From Rhodospirillales bacterium (lineage in GTDB: Bacteria > Pseudomonadota > Alphaproteobacteria > Rhodospirillales > Shumkoniaceae): a stretch of 61,593 nt of DNA. Of this stretch, positions 1 to 9,786 are shown one piece after another. Below the pieces are notes generated by a model that saw only the letters and a program-made list of their open reading frames with translations, was not told where the DNA came from and ran no database searches. The DNA lies in the NCBI GenBank assembly GCA_016776725.1, contig JADHSV010000014.1, positions 1-61,593 on the forward strand, read 5' to 3'. The translations under genes and the position numbers were made by a program. The stretch's first letter is position 1. Each line of letters begins with the position of its first letter.

Positions 1-187
1 CCTTTTTCATCAGGTGACCGACCTCGTCGCAATGATCCAGACCCGGCGGCGAACCCACGTAGCCGCTGGTGAGGATGCGGTTATCCCTGACGATCACGCA
101 GCCGCTGCGGCCCCTATCGCAGGTCGCCCGTTTGGCCACGGTATCGATCATTTCCAGGAAATATTCGTCCCAGGATGGTCTACTCAT
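1..187 (-). CDS. deoxycytidylate (dCMP) deaminase, N-terminal part, cut by window edge
   Basis: Reading the minus strand from the ATG at 185-187 gives 62 codons that run off the left edge. They begin MSRPSWDEYFLEMIDTVAKR and continue through TCDRGRSGCVIVRDNRIL to GSPPGLDHCDEVGH. This is the opening of the ComEB / dCMP-deaminase family of zinc-dependent cytidine-deaminase-fold enzymes, which make dUMP from dCMP for thymidylate synthesis. The conserved pieces are the SWDEYF start, a TCDRGRxGCVIV strand and the YxGxPxGxxHCD segment that precedes the zinc-binding HxE. The catalytic HAE and PCxxC motifs would lie beyond the edge. The next gene on the same strand ends 37 nt upstream of this start, so co-transcription is possible. 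Family call fairly firm; activity cannot be checked from a fragment. Confidence 0.75.
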   Translation of the reverse strand, partial: MSRPSWDEYFLEMIDTVAKRATCDRGRSGCVIVRDNRILTSGYVGSPPGLDHCDEVGHLMKK

Positions 188-224
188 GGGCTGCGCGCCT
201 CCCTTGTTCTCGCCAACGCCGACG

Positions 225-841
225 CTAAACCGTTTCGTTCCCCGAAGGAAGGGGCTCTGTAAGCCTGCCGATATCCGCCCGCGCCACCACGAATTCACCG
301 GACGGCGCGTTGCGCAGTTTCAGCCGCGCGCGCAAAACCGCCCAGACAGCGTTTTCATCGTCACCGCAAATAGCCCGGCGGATGGTCCGGGGATCCAGAA
401 GCTCCTTGGAAACACGGTGCAGTTCGCCATCCATGCTAAGGGCGAACACCCGCAAGGACCCGTCGCACGCCCGTTGCTCCAGTTCAGCGCTGACCGACCG
501 CCACGCATTTACCGCGGCATCTCCCGGCAACGGGTGCCGGTGGAATAAGCCGTGCCGACGGACCAGCCCGACCACACTCCATAAGCCGACAGCACAAGGC
601 CGCACGCCAGCGCCAGCCCATAGAACGCCGTAAGCGCCGGCACATACTGGATCAGCACCCGGTCGATCATCACGTAAAAAAAGATCGAGCTCGCCACAAG
701 AAGCCCAGGCCCGATCAGGACACCCAGCGTATACTTCGCTTTTTCCCTTTGGATGGCGACGTCCGGCCCGGTTCCCAATGCGCGGTTGAAACAGATCGGA
801 CAAAAAGGAGCCCAGACGTTTGCGAACCGGCTGCGCCCCAT
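225..841 (-). CDS. small membrane protein with N-terminal Cys pair; apparent frameshift near 546
   Basis: From the ATG at 839-841 the frame reads MGRSRFANVWAPFCPICFNR, a CxxC zinc-knuckle-like motif, followed by two strongly hydrophobic segments (about residues 40-58 and 66-85 of this frame). It then drifts into YSTGTRCREMPR and stops at 509. Another minus frame picks up at about 545 with protein-like sequence (FHRHPLPGDAAVNAWRSVSA, then FALSMDGELHRVSKELLDP) and ends at 225. One missing base near 546-548 (a T run) would join the two into one protein of about 205 residues. Either the gene is broken or the assembly has an indel. I do not recognise the family. Topology suggests an inner-membrane protein with a cytoplasmic metal-binding N-terminus and a soluble C-terminal domain. 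Confidence 0.5.
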
Positions 842-948
842 AAGGTTAACCGCCTCGCGCACAGGCAGGCAGGATTTCGGGAAACGGCTTACGGGTATCT
901 GATGTTTGTTTCTATCCACGGGGGAATTATGGGGTAAGATGGCGCACC

Positions 949-2133
949 ATGCCACGCCCATTCATTCATCCGGTCCTTCTGTTTTCCTTCATCGGTCACA
1001 GTCTAGACCATCTGTTTATGCTGATTTTTCCCACCGCCGTTCTGGCCATGGGGAGTGATTTCGGCATGGAATTCGCCGAGCTGATCCCGCTGATGCTGCC
1101 GTCGGTCATTCTGTTCGGCGCGGGCGCAATTCCCGCCGGGTGGCTGGGGGACCGCTGGAGCGCGCGCGGTACGTTAATCATCATGTTTTTCGGCCTGGGC
1201 GCTTCGTCCATTGCCACGGGACTGGCGCAAAGCCCGCTGCAACTGGCGCTGGGATTGGCGGCCATCGGCCTGTTCGCCTCCATTTATCATCCGGTCGCCA
1301 CCGCCGTGGTCGTGCGCTACGCCACCCGCAGGGGCCGTGATCTGGGAATAAACGGAATTTTCGGTGGATTGGGCATCGCTGCGGGGCCTTTTGTCGCAGG
1401 ATTGCTGACGGCGGCTTATGGCTGGCGCGCGGCGTTTATCGTTCCGGGTGTGTTTGGCATTGCTGTCGGCCTGGCATTCGTTTGGTTCGTCCGCGAGATT
1501 ACCCCCGTCGCGAAAACGGAGGGCAGGCAGGCGGAAAACGGCGGCAACGGCGGGTCCGTTTTGCCGGTGTTCATCGCCATCGTCGTTGCGGGCGTCTGCG
1601 TGGGCTTTCTGTATCAAACGGAAACCATCGCCATTCCCAAAGTGTTTGAGCAGCGCCTCACCTTCCTGGAAGGGTCCTTGTCGGCAGTCGGGATGATGGC
1701 GGCGGCCATCTTCGTTTTCGGCGCCGCCGCGCAATACGGCGGCGGGCTTCTGTCAGACCGCTTCTCCATGAAGCGCCTTCTGGCCCTGGCTCTGGCCGTG
1801 CAGATTCCGATCACACTCATGGCGGCGCGGGCATGGGAAATGCCGCTGTTCGCCATCGCCATTTTGATGGTCGTGTTTACCCTGGGCCTTCAGCCCGTGG
1901 TCGACAGTCTGGTCGCCCATTACGTGCCGCCCGCATGGCACGCGCGAGCCTACGGCGCGCGTTTTCTGGCGGCCATTGTGGTCAGTTCGGCTTCGGTCCC
2001 GGCCATAGCATGGGTTTTCGATGCGACCGGCGCTTTCGACTGGCTGTTCTACGGGCTTATGGGAATTGCCGCATTCGGGGCAATAACGGCGATGACCCTG
2101 CCCAGCGAACGGCGGCTGAAAAAAGCGCGCTGA
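949..2133 (+). CDS. major facilitator superfamily (MFS) transporter
   Basis: 394 residues, nearly all in hydrophobic helices, with 12 predicted membrane spans in two six-helix halves separated by a polar loop around residues 185-205 (KTEGRQAENGGNGGS). The first half carries the MFS cytoplasmic loop 2-3 signature as GWLGDRWSARG, and the corresponding loop of the second half reads GGLLSDRFSMKRLL. The Y-H-P motif at the end of helix 4 (GLFASIYHPVATAV) is typical of the fosmidomycin-resistance / sugar-efflux branch of MFS. Substrate unknown. The start codon lies 107 nt from the divergently transcribed frameshifted membrane gene. Confidence 0.8.
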   Translation: MPRPFIHPVLLFSFIGHSLDHLFMLIFPTAVLAMGSDFGMEFAELIPLMLPSVILFGAGAIPAGWLGDRWSARGTLIIMFFGLGASSIATGLAQSPLQLALGLAAIGLFASIYHPVATAVVVRYATRRGRDLGINGIFGGLGIAAGPFVAGLLTAAYGWRAAFIVPGVFGIAVGLAFVWFVREITPVAKTEGRQAENGGNGGSVLPVFIAIVVAGVCVGFLYQTETIAIPKVFEQRLTFLEGSLSAVGMMAAAIFVFGAAAQYGGGLLSDRFSMKRLLALALAVQIPITLMAARAWEMPLFAIAILMVVFTLGLQPVVDSLVAHYVPPAWHARAYGARFLAAIVVSSASVPAIAWVFDATGAFDWLFYGLMGIAAFGAITAMTLPSERRLKKAR

Positions 2134-2223
2134 ACACGCTGAACACGCCGGGCGTTGTCAATTTCTTAAAGAAAATAGGTCAAAAGGTTGGGTCGGGTTA
2201 AATTCCAGGGGAGTTTGCCGGCC

Positions 2224-2622
2224 ATGGCCTTTGTGAAGCGTGATGAAGAAAGCGGGGAAATCGTTGGCGTCTTTCATCAGCCGATGCAAGAAGGCCTTGA
2301 AGAGGTCGATTCCCGCGACCCGGAACTAAGCAATTTCCTTTACGACGTGCTGCTCGATTATGGCGTGCGGCGTGATTGGATATCCTCGGATTTAAGCCTT
2401 GTGCGTGTGCTGGAAGATCTTGTCGACACGCTCATCGAAAACGGAACGTTCATGTTCACCGACCTGCCCGACGCCGCCCAGGAAAAGCTGCGCGGACGGC
2501 GCGGCCTGCGTAAGGAATTCGCCTACGTCGAGACGCTGTTTGGCAGTGCCGAGGAAGGCATGGACGACACCGCCGTCGACTTCGGCAACGGCGATTTCGG
2601 CGACGACGACGGTATTCTTTAA
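2224..2622 (+). CDS. conserved acidic protein of unknown function
   Basis: 132 residues starting MAFVKRDEESGEIVGVFHQP. The ATG at 2224 is preceded at good spacing by an AGGGGAG ribosome-binding site; a longer TTG-started reading from 2188 would place that site inside the gene, so I reject it. The body is rich in Asp and Glu, mainly helical, with an LRVLEDLVDTLIENG-like amphipathic stretch, and ends in an acidic Gly/Asp tail (GNGDFGDDDGIL). Small proteins of this type are widespread in Alphaproteobacteria, but I know no function. Soluble and cytoplasmic by appearance. It stands alone between the MFS gene and the convergent glycine-cleavage operon. Confidence 0.65.
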   Translation: MAFVKRDEESGEIVGVFHQPMQEGLEEVDSRDPELSNFLYDVLLDYGVRRDWISSDLSLVRVLEDLVDTLIENGTFMFTDLPDAAQEKLRGRRGLRKEFAYVETLFGSAEEGMDDTAVDFGNGDFGDDDGIL

Positions 2623-2643
2623 TACTGGCCTAAATACTGAAAA

Positions 2644-4140
2644 TCAGTCCTCAGGCGGCAGCCAGCGCAAGACCGGTTTGCGCGCGGCCGCCGTTTCGTC
2701 CAGTCGCCTTCGCGGCGTCAGGTGCGGGGCTTCATGGAAAAGCTCCGCATCACCGGCCTTGGCCTTCTCCGCCAGGCTGCGCACGGTGCCGATGAAGCTG
2801 TCCAGCGCGGCCTTGCTTTCGGTCTCGGTCGGTTCCATCAACAAGGCGCCGTGAACGACCAGCGGGAAGTACATGGTCATGGGGTGGAAACCCTCGTCGA
2901 TCATGGCCTTGGCGAAATCCAGCGTGGAAACGCCGCTATCGGCCAAAAACCGGTCATCGAACAGAACTTCATGCATACACGGCCCGGCAAAGGGCGCGCT
3001 TAACACATCTTCCAAGCTGGCCATCAGGTAGTTGGCATTCAGCACGGCATCTTCGGCGACCTGCTTCAGGCCGTCCGCGCCCAGGCTCATCATGTAGGCC
3101 AACGCGCGCACGAACACGCCGAATTGCCCGTGGAACCCCTTGATGCGGCCAAAGGGTTTGGCATCCGACGCGCCCTCGTCCTCGATCAGGCGGAAGCGAT
3201 TGCCGTCGCGCACAACATAAGGAACCGGCGCATACGGCGTCAGGGCTTCGGACAGAACCACCGGACCGCTGCCCGGGCCGCCGCCGCCGTGCGGCGTCGA
3301 GAACGTTTTGTGCAGGTTGATATGCATGCAGTCGATACCAAGGTCGCCCGGCCGGACACGGCCGACGATGGCATTGAAGTTGGCCCCGTCGCAATAGAAA
3401 AACGCGCCCGCCTCGTGGACCGCTTCGGCGATCTCGATGATCTCGTCCTCAAACAGGCCGCAGGTGTTGGGATTGGTCAGCATCAAGGCGGCGACATCGG
3501 TATCGAGGGCCGCGCGAAAGGCGTCTAAATCGACCCGTCCGCGATCGTTGGCCGGGATGGATTCGACCGCATAACCGCAGGCGTGCGCACTGGCCGGATT
3601 GGTGCCATGGGCGGATTCCGGAACCAATACGCGCTTGCGCGCATCCCCCCGGTCTTCAAGGGCGGCGCGGATGGTCATCAAGCCGGCAAACTCGCCATGC
3701 GCGCCCGCGGCGGGCGACATGGCAACACCGGGCAAGCCGGTCAGCACCGACAGCCAGTGCGCCGTCGCGTCGATCAGTTCCAACGCGCCCTGCGTGGTGG
3801 TTTCGGGCTGCAACGGATGAAGCCCGGCAAAACCCGGCAGGCGGGCCAGCTTTTCGTTAAGGCGCGGGTTATGCTTCATGGTGCACGAACCCAACGGGTA
3901 AAACCCGGCGTCGATGGAATAGTTTTTCTGGCTCAGCCGCAAATAGTGCCGCACCACTTGCGGTTCCGCCATTCCGGGCAGGCCGATGTCGCCTTCGCGC
4001 TTAACGCCGCCAAGGCGGTCCGAGGTTATATCGGCGTCTGGAAAATCAACCCCGCAAAGGCCGGGGGAATCGGCTTCAAAGATCAGCGGCTCTTCCATCT
4101 GAAGGCCGCGATTGCCCGTATATGTTTCAGGCGCGCTCAT
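2644..4140 (-). CDS. gcvPB: glycine dehydrogenase (decarboxylating) subunit 2
   Basis: 498 residues, the expected size for the PLP-binding half of the split P-protein. The segment [20 protein letters not shown] holds the cofactor lysine (about K278) and the Gly-rich loop. [10 protein letters not shown] and NPNTCGLFE are further family motifs. With GcvPA it decarboxylates glycine and passes the aminomethyl group to lipoyl-GcvH. It is the last gene of gcvT-gcvH-gcvPA-gcvPB. Its ATG overlaps the stop of gcvPA by 4 nt (ATGA), which implies translational coupling and fixes the start. Control is by the glycine riboswitch ahead of gcvT. Confidence 0.95.
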   Translation of the reverse strand: MSAPETYTGNRGLQMEEPLIFEADSPGLCGVDFPDADITSDRLGGVKREGDIGLPGMAEPQVVRHYLRLSQKNYSIDAGFYPLGSCTMKHNPRLNEKLARLPGFAGLHPLQPETTTQGALELIDATAHWLSVLTGLPGVAMSPAAGAHGEFAGLMTIRAALEDRGDARKRVLVPESAHGTNPASAHACGYAVESIPANDRGRVDLDAFRAALDTDVAALMLTNPNTCGLFEDEIIEIAEAVHEAGAFFYCDGANFNAIVGRVRPGDLGIDCMHINLHKTFSTPHGGGGPGSGPVVLSEALTPYAPVPYVVRDGNRFRLIEDEGASDAKPFGRIKGFHGQFGVFVRALAYMMSLGADGLKQVAEDAVLNANYLMASLEDVLSAPFAGPCMHEVLFDDRFLADSGVSTLDFAKAMIDEGFHPMTMYFPLVVHGALLMEPTETESKAALDSFIGTVRSLAEKAKAGDAELFHEAPHLTPRRRLDETAAARKPVLRWLPPED

Positions 4141-5474
4141 CGCAGGGCCTCCTCCAGCTCATTCACGAGCCGGTCCATATCGTCATCGGAATTAAGTTCG
4201 GTAACCGCCACCAGCAAAAGCTGCTCGGCGTCAGGAAGCAGCCGCGATACCGGCACCCCCGCAAACACGCCTTTTTCGGCCAATGCATCGACAACGCCCG
4301 AGGCAGGTTTCGACAAGCGCACGGTGAACTCGTTGAAGAAGCTTTCGTTCAAAACCTCGACACCGGCCATGCCCGCAAGCCGTTCGGCAAGACGCATCGC
4401 GCCCGCGTGGTTCAGCGCAGCCATCTTGCGCAAGCCCACCTCGCCCAGCATGGTCAGATGAATGGTAAAGGCCAGGGCGCAAAGTCCGGAATTTGTGCAG
4501 ATGTTGCTGGTCGCCTTGTCGCGCCGGATGTGCTGCTCGCGCGTCGAAAGCGTCAGCACGAAGCCGCGCTGGCCGTCAACGTCGGTGGTCTGGCCGACCA
4601 GCCGTCCGGGAAGCTGACGGACAAATTTCTGGCGCGTCGCCATAAGGCCCACCGTGGGGCCGCCGAAATTCAGCGCATTGCCCAGCGACTGACCTTCCCC
4701 GGCAACGATATCGGCGCCCATTTCGCCGGGCGACTTGATCAGGCCCAGCGCCACAATTTCGGTCACCACGACCACCAGCAACGCGCCCTGCGCGTGACAG
4801 GCATCGGCCAGGGCCGTCAGATCGCGCACCCGCCCGAAGAAATCCGGGTTCTGCACGACAACGCAGGCCGTATCGCCGCCTATCATGGCGGACAGGTCTT
4901 CCTCGCCCGTCAAATCGGGATTGGGCGTGACGAGTTCGAGGCCCAGAAATTCCGTACTGGTCGCCGTTACAGCGGCGTAATGAGGATGCAGCGCGCCCGA
5001 CACAACCGCCTTTTTTCGCTTGGTGATACGCCCCGCCATAATGACCGCCTCGGCGCATGCCGTGGCCCCGTCGTACATGGACGCGTTGGCCACGTCGCAG
5101 CCCGTCAGCAGCGCAACCTGGGTCTGGAATTCAAACAGGTATTGCAGCGTGCCTTGCGAAACTTCGGGCTGGTACGGCGTATAGGCGGTCAGAAATTCAC
5201 CGCGCTGGATCAGATGATCAACCGCCGCCGGAACAAAGTGCCGATAGATACCGCCCCCCAGGAATGACGGCGCGCCTCCCGCCGGAGTGTTCCTGGCGGC
5301 CATGGATGTCAGCGCCCGCTCCACCTCGATCTCACCGGTATGGCCCGGCAGCTCGATGGGCGATGTCAGCCGCCCGCCCGCGGGCACATCGCGGTAGAGA
5401 TCATCGACGGAATCAACACCGATCGCCGCCAGCATCTGGCCGCGGTCATCGGCGCTCAGGGGCAGATAACGCAT
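4137..5474 (-). CDS. gcvPA: glycine dehydrogenase (decarboxylating) subunit 1
   Basis: 445 residues, full length for subunit 1 of the two-subunit P-protein. It begins [19 protein letters not shown] and contains the family blocks [28 protein letters not shown] and [19 protein letters not shown]. It has the same fold as GcvPB but lacks a lysine in the cofactor position, as expected; the two form the active heterodimer. The start touches the gcvH stop by 1 nt (TGATG) and its stop overlaps the gcvPB start, so the four gcv genes form one tightly packed operon. The split P-protein is the usual form in many Alphaproteobacteria. Confidence 0.95.
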   Translation of the reverse strand: MRYLPLSADDRGQMLAAIGVDSVDDLYRDVPAGGRLTSPIELPGHTGEIEVERALTSMAARNTPAGGAPSFLGGGIYRHFVPAAVDHLIQRGEFLTAYTPYQPEVSQGTLQYLFEFQTQVALLTGCDVANASMYDGATACAEAVIMAGRITKRKKAVVSGALHPHYAAVTATSTEFLGLELVTPNPDLTGEEDLSAMIGGDTACVVVQNPDFFGRVRDLTALADACHAQGALLVVVVTEIVALGLIKSPGEMGADIVAGEGQSLGNALNFGGPTVGLMATRQKFVRQLPGRLVGQTTDVDGQRGFVLTLSTREQHIRRDKATSNICTNSGLCALAFTIHLTMLGEVGLRKMAALNHAGAMRLAERLAGMAGVEVLNESFFNEFTVRLSKPASGVVDALAEKGVFAGVPVSRLLPDAEQLLLVAVTELNSDDDMDRLVNELEEALR

Positions 5475-5851
5475 CAGGCATCACCCTCGGCAAGTTCTTT
5501 GTAGGCGGCTTCGTCAAGCAACCCGTCAAGCTGCGCGGAATCGGCAATTTTGATCTTGAAAATCCAGCCCTCGCCCATGGGATCGGAATTAACCTTGGCC
5601 GGCTCGTCACCAAGGGCTTCGTTAACCTCAACCACTTCGCCGCCGATGGGCGCGTAAACCTCGCTCGCCGCCTTCACAGACTCGATCACCGCGATTTCGT
5701 CACCCTGATCGACGGTTTTGCCGACATCGGGAAGTTCGATGAAAACCATATCACCCAATTGTTCCTGGGCGTGGTCCGTGATTCCGATGGTGCCGATATC
5801 ACCTTCGACGCGCACCCATTCGTGTTCTTTGGTGTATTTGACGTCAGCCAT
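5474..5851 (-). CDS. gcvH: glycine cleavage system H protein
   Basis: 125 residues, standard GcvH size. The lipoyl-attachment loop reads [20 protein letters not shown] and puts the modified lysine at K60. The N-terminus [20 protein letters not shown] is also diagnostic. As the mobile carrier of the system, it shuttles the aminomethyl group from the P-protein to the T-protein and is reoxidised by the L-protein (lipoamide dehydrogenase), which is not in this window. The upstream gcvT ends 13 nt before the start, leaving room for a short ribosome-binding site (GGAAAC) only. Confidence 0.96.
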   Translation of the reverse strand: MADVKYTKEHEWVRVEGDIGTIGITDHAQEQLGDMVFIELPDVGKTVDQGDEIAVIESVKAASEVYAPIGGEVVEVNEALGDEPAKVNSDPMGEGWIFKIKIADSAQLDGLLDEAAYKELAEGDA

Positions 5852-5864
5852 AATAGTTTCCTTC

Positions 5865-6977
5865 CTAGCCCCTGTAGTAACGATGTTGCGTAAACGGCAG
5901 TTTGATGACGCGGGCGGGCAGGGCGCGCCCGCGCACGATCAACTGCAACGGTGTATCGGGTTTGGCGAATTCGGTTTTAACGTACCCCATGGCGACCGGG
6001 CCGCCGACGCTGGGGCCGTAACCGCCGCTGGTAATTTCGCCGATGGTGTTTCCCGCACCGTCCTGAATTTCGGTGTGCGCGCGGGCAGGCGCTTTGCCAT
6101 CGGGTTTGATGCCCACAATCCTGCGCGCCGGGCCTTCGGCAATTTGCCCGAGGATGGTGTCGGCGCCGGGGAAGCCGGCTTCCTCGCGGCGGCGCTTGTT
6201 GACGATCCATCCAAGCGAGGCCTCGATGGGGGTGGTGGTTTCGTCGATATCGCTGCCGTACAGGCTCAGGCCCGCCTCAAGACGCAGCGAATCGCGCGCG
6301 CCCAGTCCCGCCGGTTTGACGCCCGGCTGATCCAAAAGGGCGCGGGCCAGATCCTCGGCCCGATCCGCCGCGACCGAAATTTCGTAGCCGTCTTCGCCGG
6401 TGTAGCCCGAACGCGTGGCCTCGCAATCAATCCCGTTCACGGCCAGGGGCCGTGCCGTCATGAAAGCCATATGGGCGCATTCGGGAGCAAGGCGGGCCAG
6501 CGCGGCCGCCGCCGTCGGCCCCTGCAACGCCATTAGGGCGCGGTCGGGAAGGATTTCCAGATCGGCCTGGCCCTTGAGCCGTTCGGCAATAAACGGGAAG
6601 TCATCGTCCTTGCATGCCGCGTTAACCACCAAGAACAAGTGGTCGCCGCGTTGCGTCACCATCAAATCGTCGAGGATGCCGCCCAACTCGTTGAGCAGAA
6701 CGGTGTAACGCATCTTGCCGTCGGGAAGATCGTAAATTGCACCCGGGACCAGGGTTTCCAGTGCCTTGCCGGGATTTTCACCCGTCAGCCGGGCCTGCCC
6801 CATGTGCGAGACGTCAAACAACACGGCTTGATCTCGCGCATGCAGATGTTCGGCCAGAATACCCTCGTACTGGACAGGCATTTCATAACCGGCGAACGGC
6901 ACCATTTTGCCGCCCAGTTCAAGATGAAGCGAATAAAGCGGGGTGCGCTTCAGGTCGCAAGATTGGGCATCGGTCAT
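5865..6977 (-). CDS. gcvT: aminomethyltransferase (glycine cleavage T protein)
   Basis: 370 residues. Diagnostic blocks are [20 protein letters not shown] near the N-terminus, [10 protein letters not shown], the folate-binding [10 protein letters not shown] and the C-terminal [20 protein letters not shown]. The enzyme moves the one-carbon unit from aminomethyl-GcvH to tetrahydrofolate, releasing ammonia. The ATG at 6975-6977 is preceded by GAGGTACG, a good ribosome-binding site. It is the first gene of the gcv operon and lies directly behind a tandem glycine riboswitch, so its expression should rise with glycine. Confidence 0.95.
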   Translation of the reverse strand: MTDAQSCDLKRTPLYSLHLELGGKMVPFAGYEMPVQYEGILAEHLHARDQAVLFDVSHMGQARLTGENPGKALETLVPGAIYDLPDGKMRYTVLLNELGGILDDLMVTQRGDHLFLVVNAACKDDDFPFIAERLKGQADLEILPDRALMALQGPTAAAALARLAPECAHMAFMTARPLAVNGIDCEATRSGYTGEDGYEISVAADRAEDLARALLDQPGVKPAGLGARDSLRLEAGLSLYGSDIDETTTPIEASLGWIVNKRRREEAGFPGADTILGQIAEGPARRIVGIKPDGKAPARAHTEIQDGAGNTIGEITSGGYGPSVGGPVAMGYVKTEFAKPDTPLQLIVRGRALPARVIKLPFTQHRYYRG

Positions 6978-7003
6978 CGTACCTCCTCAGGCTCGACCGC
7001 TAA

Positions 7004-7206
7004 CACGATGCCCCCTCTGTCCTGGAACCTGAAAGATTCCCCCGCCCGCAAGCGGGGTTACATCTTCGGTGGGACATATTGCCGTCCAAAGCGGCCGTCC
7101 ACTCTCCAGAGTTTGGTCTCTTCTGCGGTCCGTTTGCCTGAGAGTTTCCGGGGCGGTTGCTCCTTCGGCGACGACTGCGGGCCGATGGCCCCGCCGTTCT
7201 CTCCCA
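7004..7206 (-). ncRNA. tandem glycine riboswitch upstream of gcvT
   Basis: Read on the minus strand this leader has two consecutive glycine-aptamer cores. The first starts GGGAGAG near 7206, has GCCGAAGGAGCAA, then ACTCTCAGGCAAA, and closes with CTCTGGAGAG near 7107. The second has ACCGAAGATGTAA, a GC-rich hairpin (CCCCGCTTGCGGGCGGGG), then TTTCAGG and CCAGGACAGAGGGGG, ending near 7004. The order P1-CCGAAGG-CTCTCAGG-GGAC is the published gcvT RNA motif, and the two-aptamer form is the common one. It lies about 27 nt ahead of the gcvT start, with no obvious U-tract terminator between, so translational control or a less obvious switch is likely. Confidence 0.92.
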
Positions 7207-7273
7207 CAAAAGATGTCGTCGTAACACCTCGTAGTTTATTGAGTTGCCGCCCAACGTCAACCACGACGACGTG

Positions 7274-7837
7274 TCACTTGCGCCGGGTATCTTCAATTTG
7301 CTTGCGATTAAACTTCAACTGGTCGGGCGTAACGCCGAAACCAACGTAAATATTAAAGTCTGTCCCGGTTTTCCCGCCTTTTAGCGGAATACTCAGATAG
7401 ACGGGTTCGTCGGTCCATCGAAGCCGGTTTTTGTTGCCGGGGAAAGCAACGACGCCGGAAAAATCCTTTTTTTGGAGGATTCGGCGTTCCGAATCGGTGA
7501 TGCCGACGAAGTAGGCAACCTCGGCCTTGCGATCCTTATTGGCCGGTCCCCGGGCCAATTCCATGGTTACCAGGAGTTCAACGGCGAGGTTCCCTTCGCC
7601 CGTGTCGTCGTCAACATCGTATTCGCACATTCCGGTGGGATTCAGGACCTCTCCCTCGTAGACGACATCAATCAGGTCGCGGCCGACTCCGGGAAGGAAT
7701 TTCGTGATCTTCGCCAAATCGTTGATTACCGAAACGTTCGGGCACGGCGGGGCCGGCTCGCTTTCCAGCATGGTGCATGCCGAGGCGAAAAAGGCCGCCG
7801 CGGCCAGACCCGAAACCCACCCAACTCGATTAGCCAT
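7274..7837 (-). CDS. predicted lipoprotein of unknown function
   Basis: 187 residues beginning MANRVGWVSGLAAAAFFASA followed by Cys21. The short positive N-terminus, hydrophobic stretch and ASAC lipobox point to signal peptidase II processing and an outer- or inner-membrane anchor. The mature part has PPCPNVSVINDLAKITKFLP, then a beta-rich body with a Cys in NPTGMCEYDVDDD that may form a disulfide with CPNV. Similar small lipoproteins occur next to cell-envelope genes in Alphaproteobacteria, but no function is known to me. It sits 52 nt downstream of the next gene on the same strand. Confidence 0.7.
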   Translation of the reverse strand: MANRVGWVSGLAAAAFFASACTMLESEPAPPCPNVSVINDLAKITKFLPGVGRDLIDVVYEGEVLNPTGMCEYDVDDDTGEGNLAVELLVTMELARGPANKDRKAEVAYFVGITDSERRILQKKDFSGVVAFPGNKNRLRWTDEPVYLSIPLKGGKTGTDFNIYVGFGVTPDQLKFNRKQIEDTRRK

Positions 7838-7889
7838 TAACTTCCCCGCTCCCGCGCACAGCGTTTCAACCCAGCCCTTATATCAAGGA

Positions 7890-9635
7890 TCACTCGGCAT
7901 TACGAGGCCGACACGAAGGCGGTTCGGTCAGTTCTATCATGGTCGCGGCCATACGGCCGAAGGCGCGGGCCCTGGCCCACGCGTTGCGGATTTCCGAGGC
8001 CAGTTTCATTCCGTCGGCAAACGCCGCCCACCCGGATTGCGTCTCCTTCAAGGCGGCGTGACGAATTCCGATATCACCGAACATCCACACCCGGCTGAAC
8101 GGACTTTTCATTTCAGCCGTCGCAACGAGCGCCAGTTCGCGAGTGGCTGCCGCGCCCGCCTCGTCACCGGCGCGGCGCTGATCGGCGGCAAGCGCCCAAA
8201 GGGTGTGGGCACGCAGGCGGTTGTCGGCAATTTCGCCCGTTTTATGGATGGCACGCGCGAATCCTCCGGTCTGGGCCTGGCGGGAAATATTGGCCAATGC
8301 CAGCGAAATGCGGCTGTTGGCGAAGTCCCTGGCGAAGGGAAGCTCAATCTTCGCCACCTTTTCGTAGGCCGATCGGATGGTCGCAGCCGCGCGCTCGGCG
8401 TTCCCGGCTTTCGCTTCGGCCAGCGCAATACGGCTTAACACGACCGCCCGGTAGCGGGCCGTCTCAATCGCAGAAGCCGTTTCCAATGCGCGGTCCGGCT
8501 CGCCGGCTTCGGCCTGCGCTTTGGCGGCGGCCACCAGAACCGGCGTGTGATCGCCATCGCGTTTGGCCTTTCCCAGAACTTCAAGCGCGCGATCGGGTTT
8601 TCCCATCTCGGCCAGCGCCAGGGCGACATGGCGGGAAGCGGTTTCGCGATCAAGCCTGCCGACCAGGTTTCGCGACAGGGTTTCGGCCCTCTCGATTTCC
8701 CGCTCGGCGTCTTCGACAGCGCCCGATTGCGCAAGGATTGCCGCCCTGCGGCATATCAGCGGCACCCGCCGCGATCTTTTGCCGATCCGGCCAATGGCCT
8801 CGTTCAACTGTTCAAGGGCCGCAGCAAGCACGGTGGCGTCGCAGCGCAAAAGCGCTTCTGCGATAGCCGCAAAGGCTTCGGCCTGTTTTTCGGGATCGGG
8901 AATAATGGATGCGGCCTCCACCGCGTCCGCCACGCGTCCGGCCTTGGCCATGGCTTCGGCAATATCGCGAAGGGCGACCATGATCAGACGCGGATCGCCA
9001 ATGCGCCGCGCCGATCCCATGGCCGCGCCGGCCAGCCCGGCCCGCGCCTGAACGACCAGAATTTCGCCCAGCGCCCAATCGCGCAATTCGTCCTTGGCGA
9101 CGGCCTTTGCGCTTTCGGACGATTCGGCCAGCAGGCACGCGACCGTAGGGTTTTGAAAACATGCGGAGAAATCGCGGGTGGGATCGGCGGCCTCCGATGG
9201 ATCGGTTTCAATCAACGCCTTGGTGGCCGGGTTGCTTAGCAGCGCGCGGCGCGCCGCTTCGCTGTTTTCCTCGCGCGTGCGTTCCAGTTTTTGCAAGAGC
9301 GAATCCACCTTGCGGCCGGTTTCCATATGATCGGCCAATTCCGCCGACACCCTGCCGTTGACCTCGAAACCGGCGCTTTTTTGATAGCGGCGGATGGCGT
9401 CGCGGGTGGCCTCGTTCATACGGCCGTGGATACTTCCGCGATAAAGCTTCAGGGTCGAAAGAGCTTTCTGGATGCGCTCCACAAGGGGATCGGATTTAAT
9501 GGTACTGCGACTGCCAAGGTCGGTGGGCGCGCGGGCCTCAAGCGGAGCGGAAAGCGAAACAAGACTGGCAACAAGAAAAGCGCCGCACACGGCCTTCCAA
9601 ATGGAAATATGCCGAACGTTGGCGTTTTTCTTCAT
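7890..9635 (-). CDS. exported protein: peptidoglycan-binding domain plus TPR-like helical repeats
   Basis: About 581 residues. The ATG at 9635 gives a classical signal peptide (MKKNANVRHISIWKAVCGAF, hydrophobic core, then LEARA); a GTG four codons earlier (9647) is the alternative. Residues about 45-105 form a PG_binding_1 domain (RIQKALSTLKLYRGSIHGRM with TRDAIRRYQKSAGFEVNGRV). The remainder is Ala-rich with a recurring AxAxAEAG(K/E)xxxA pattern, about ten degenerate TPR/Sel1-like helix pairs. A single early Cys pair (SACFQNPTVACLLAES) may be oxidised in the periplasm. Probably a periplasmic scaffold or peptidoglycan-associated protein. The biochemical role is not visible. Confidence 0.7.
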   Translation of the reverse strand: MKKNANVRHISIWKAVCGAFLVASLVSLSAPLEARAPTDLGSRSTIKSDPLVERIQKALSTLKLYRGSIHGRMNEATRDAIRRYQKSAGFEVNGRVSAELADHMETGRKVDSLLQKLERTREENSEAARRALLSNPATKALIETDPSEAADPTRDFSACFQNPTVACLLAESSESAKAVAKDELRDWALGEILVVQARAGLAGAAMGSARRIGDPRLIMVALRDIAEAMAKAGRVADAVEAASIIPDPEKQAEAFAAIAEALLRCDATVLAAALEQLNEAIGRIGKRSRRVPLICRRAAILAQSGAVEDAEREIERAETLSRNLVGRLDRETASRHVALALAEMGKPDRALEVLGKAKRDGDHTPVLVAAAKAQAEAGEPDRALETASAIETARYRAVVLSRIALAEAKAGNAERAAATIRSAYEKVAKIELPFARDFANSRISLALANISRQAQTGGFARAIHKTGEIADNRLRAHTLWALAADQRRAGDEAGAAATRELALVATAEMKSPFSRVWMFGDIGIRHAALKETQSGWAAFADGMKLASEIRNAWARARAFGRMAATMIELTEPPSCRPRNAE

Positions 9636-9786
9636 GGTTTCATTCACTCAAATGGTTTCGCCTGAAATATGTGTTTTTCAACGATGCCACGCAATAGGGC
9701 ATCATGGGCAAGTGTGAACGAGTTCATTGATCCGGGCCGCACAAACCTGCATATGCAATATCAACAAAAGGTCGTCAGGAGGCAGA

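Noticed and set aside
9727..9786. Upstream TTG/ATT-region extension of the MBL lipoprotein
   Set aside because: It would put the strong CAGGAGGCAG site inside the gene and spoil the signal peptide.
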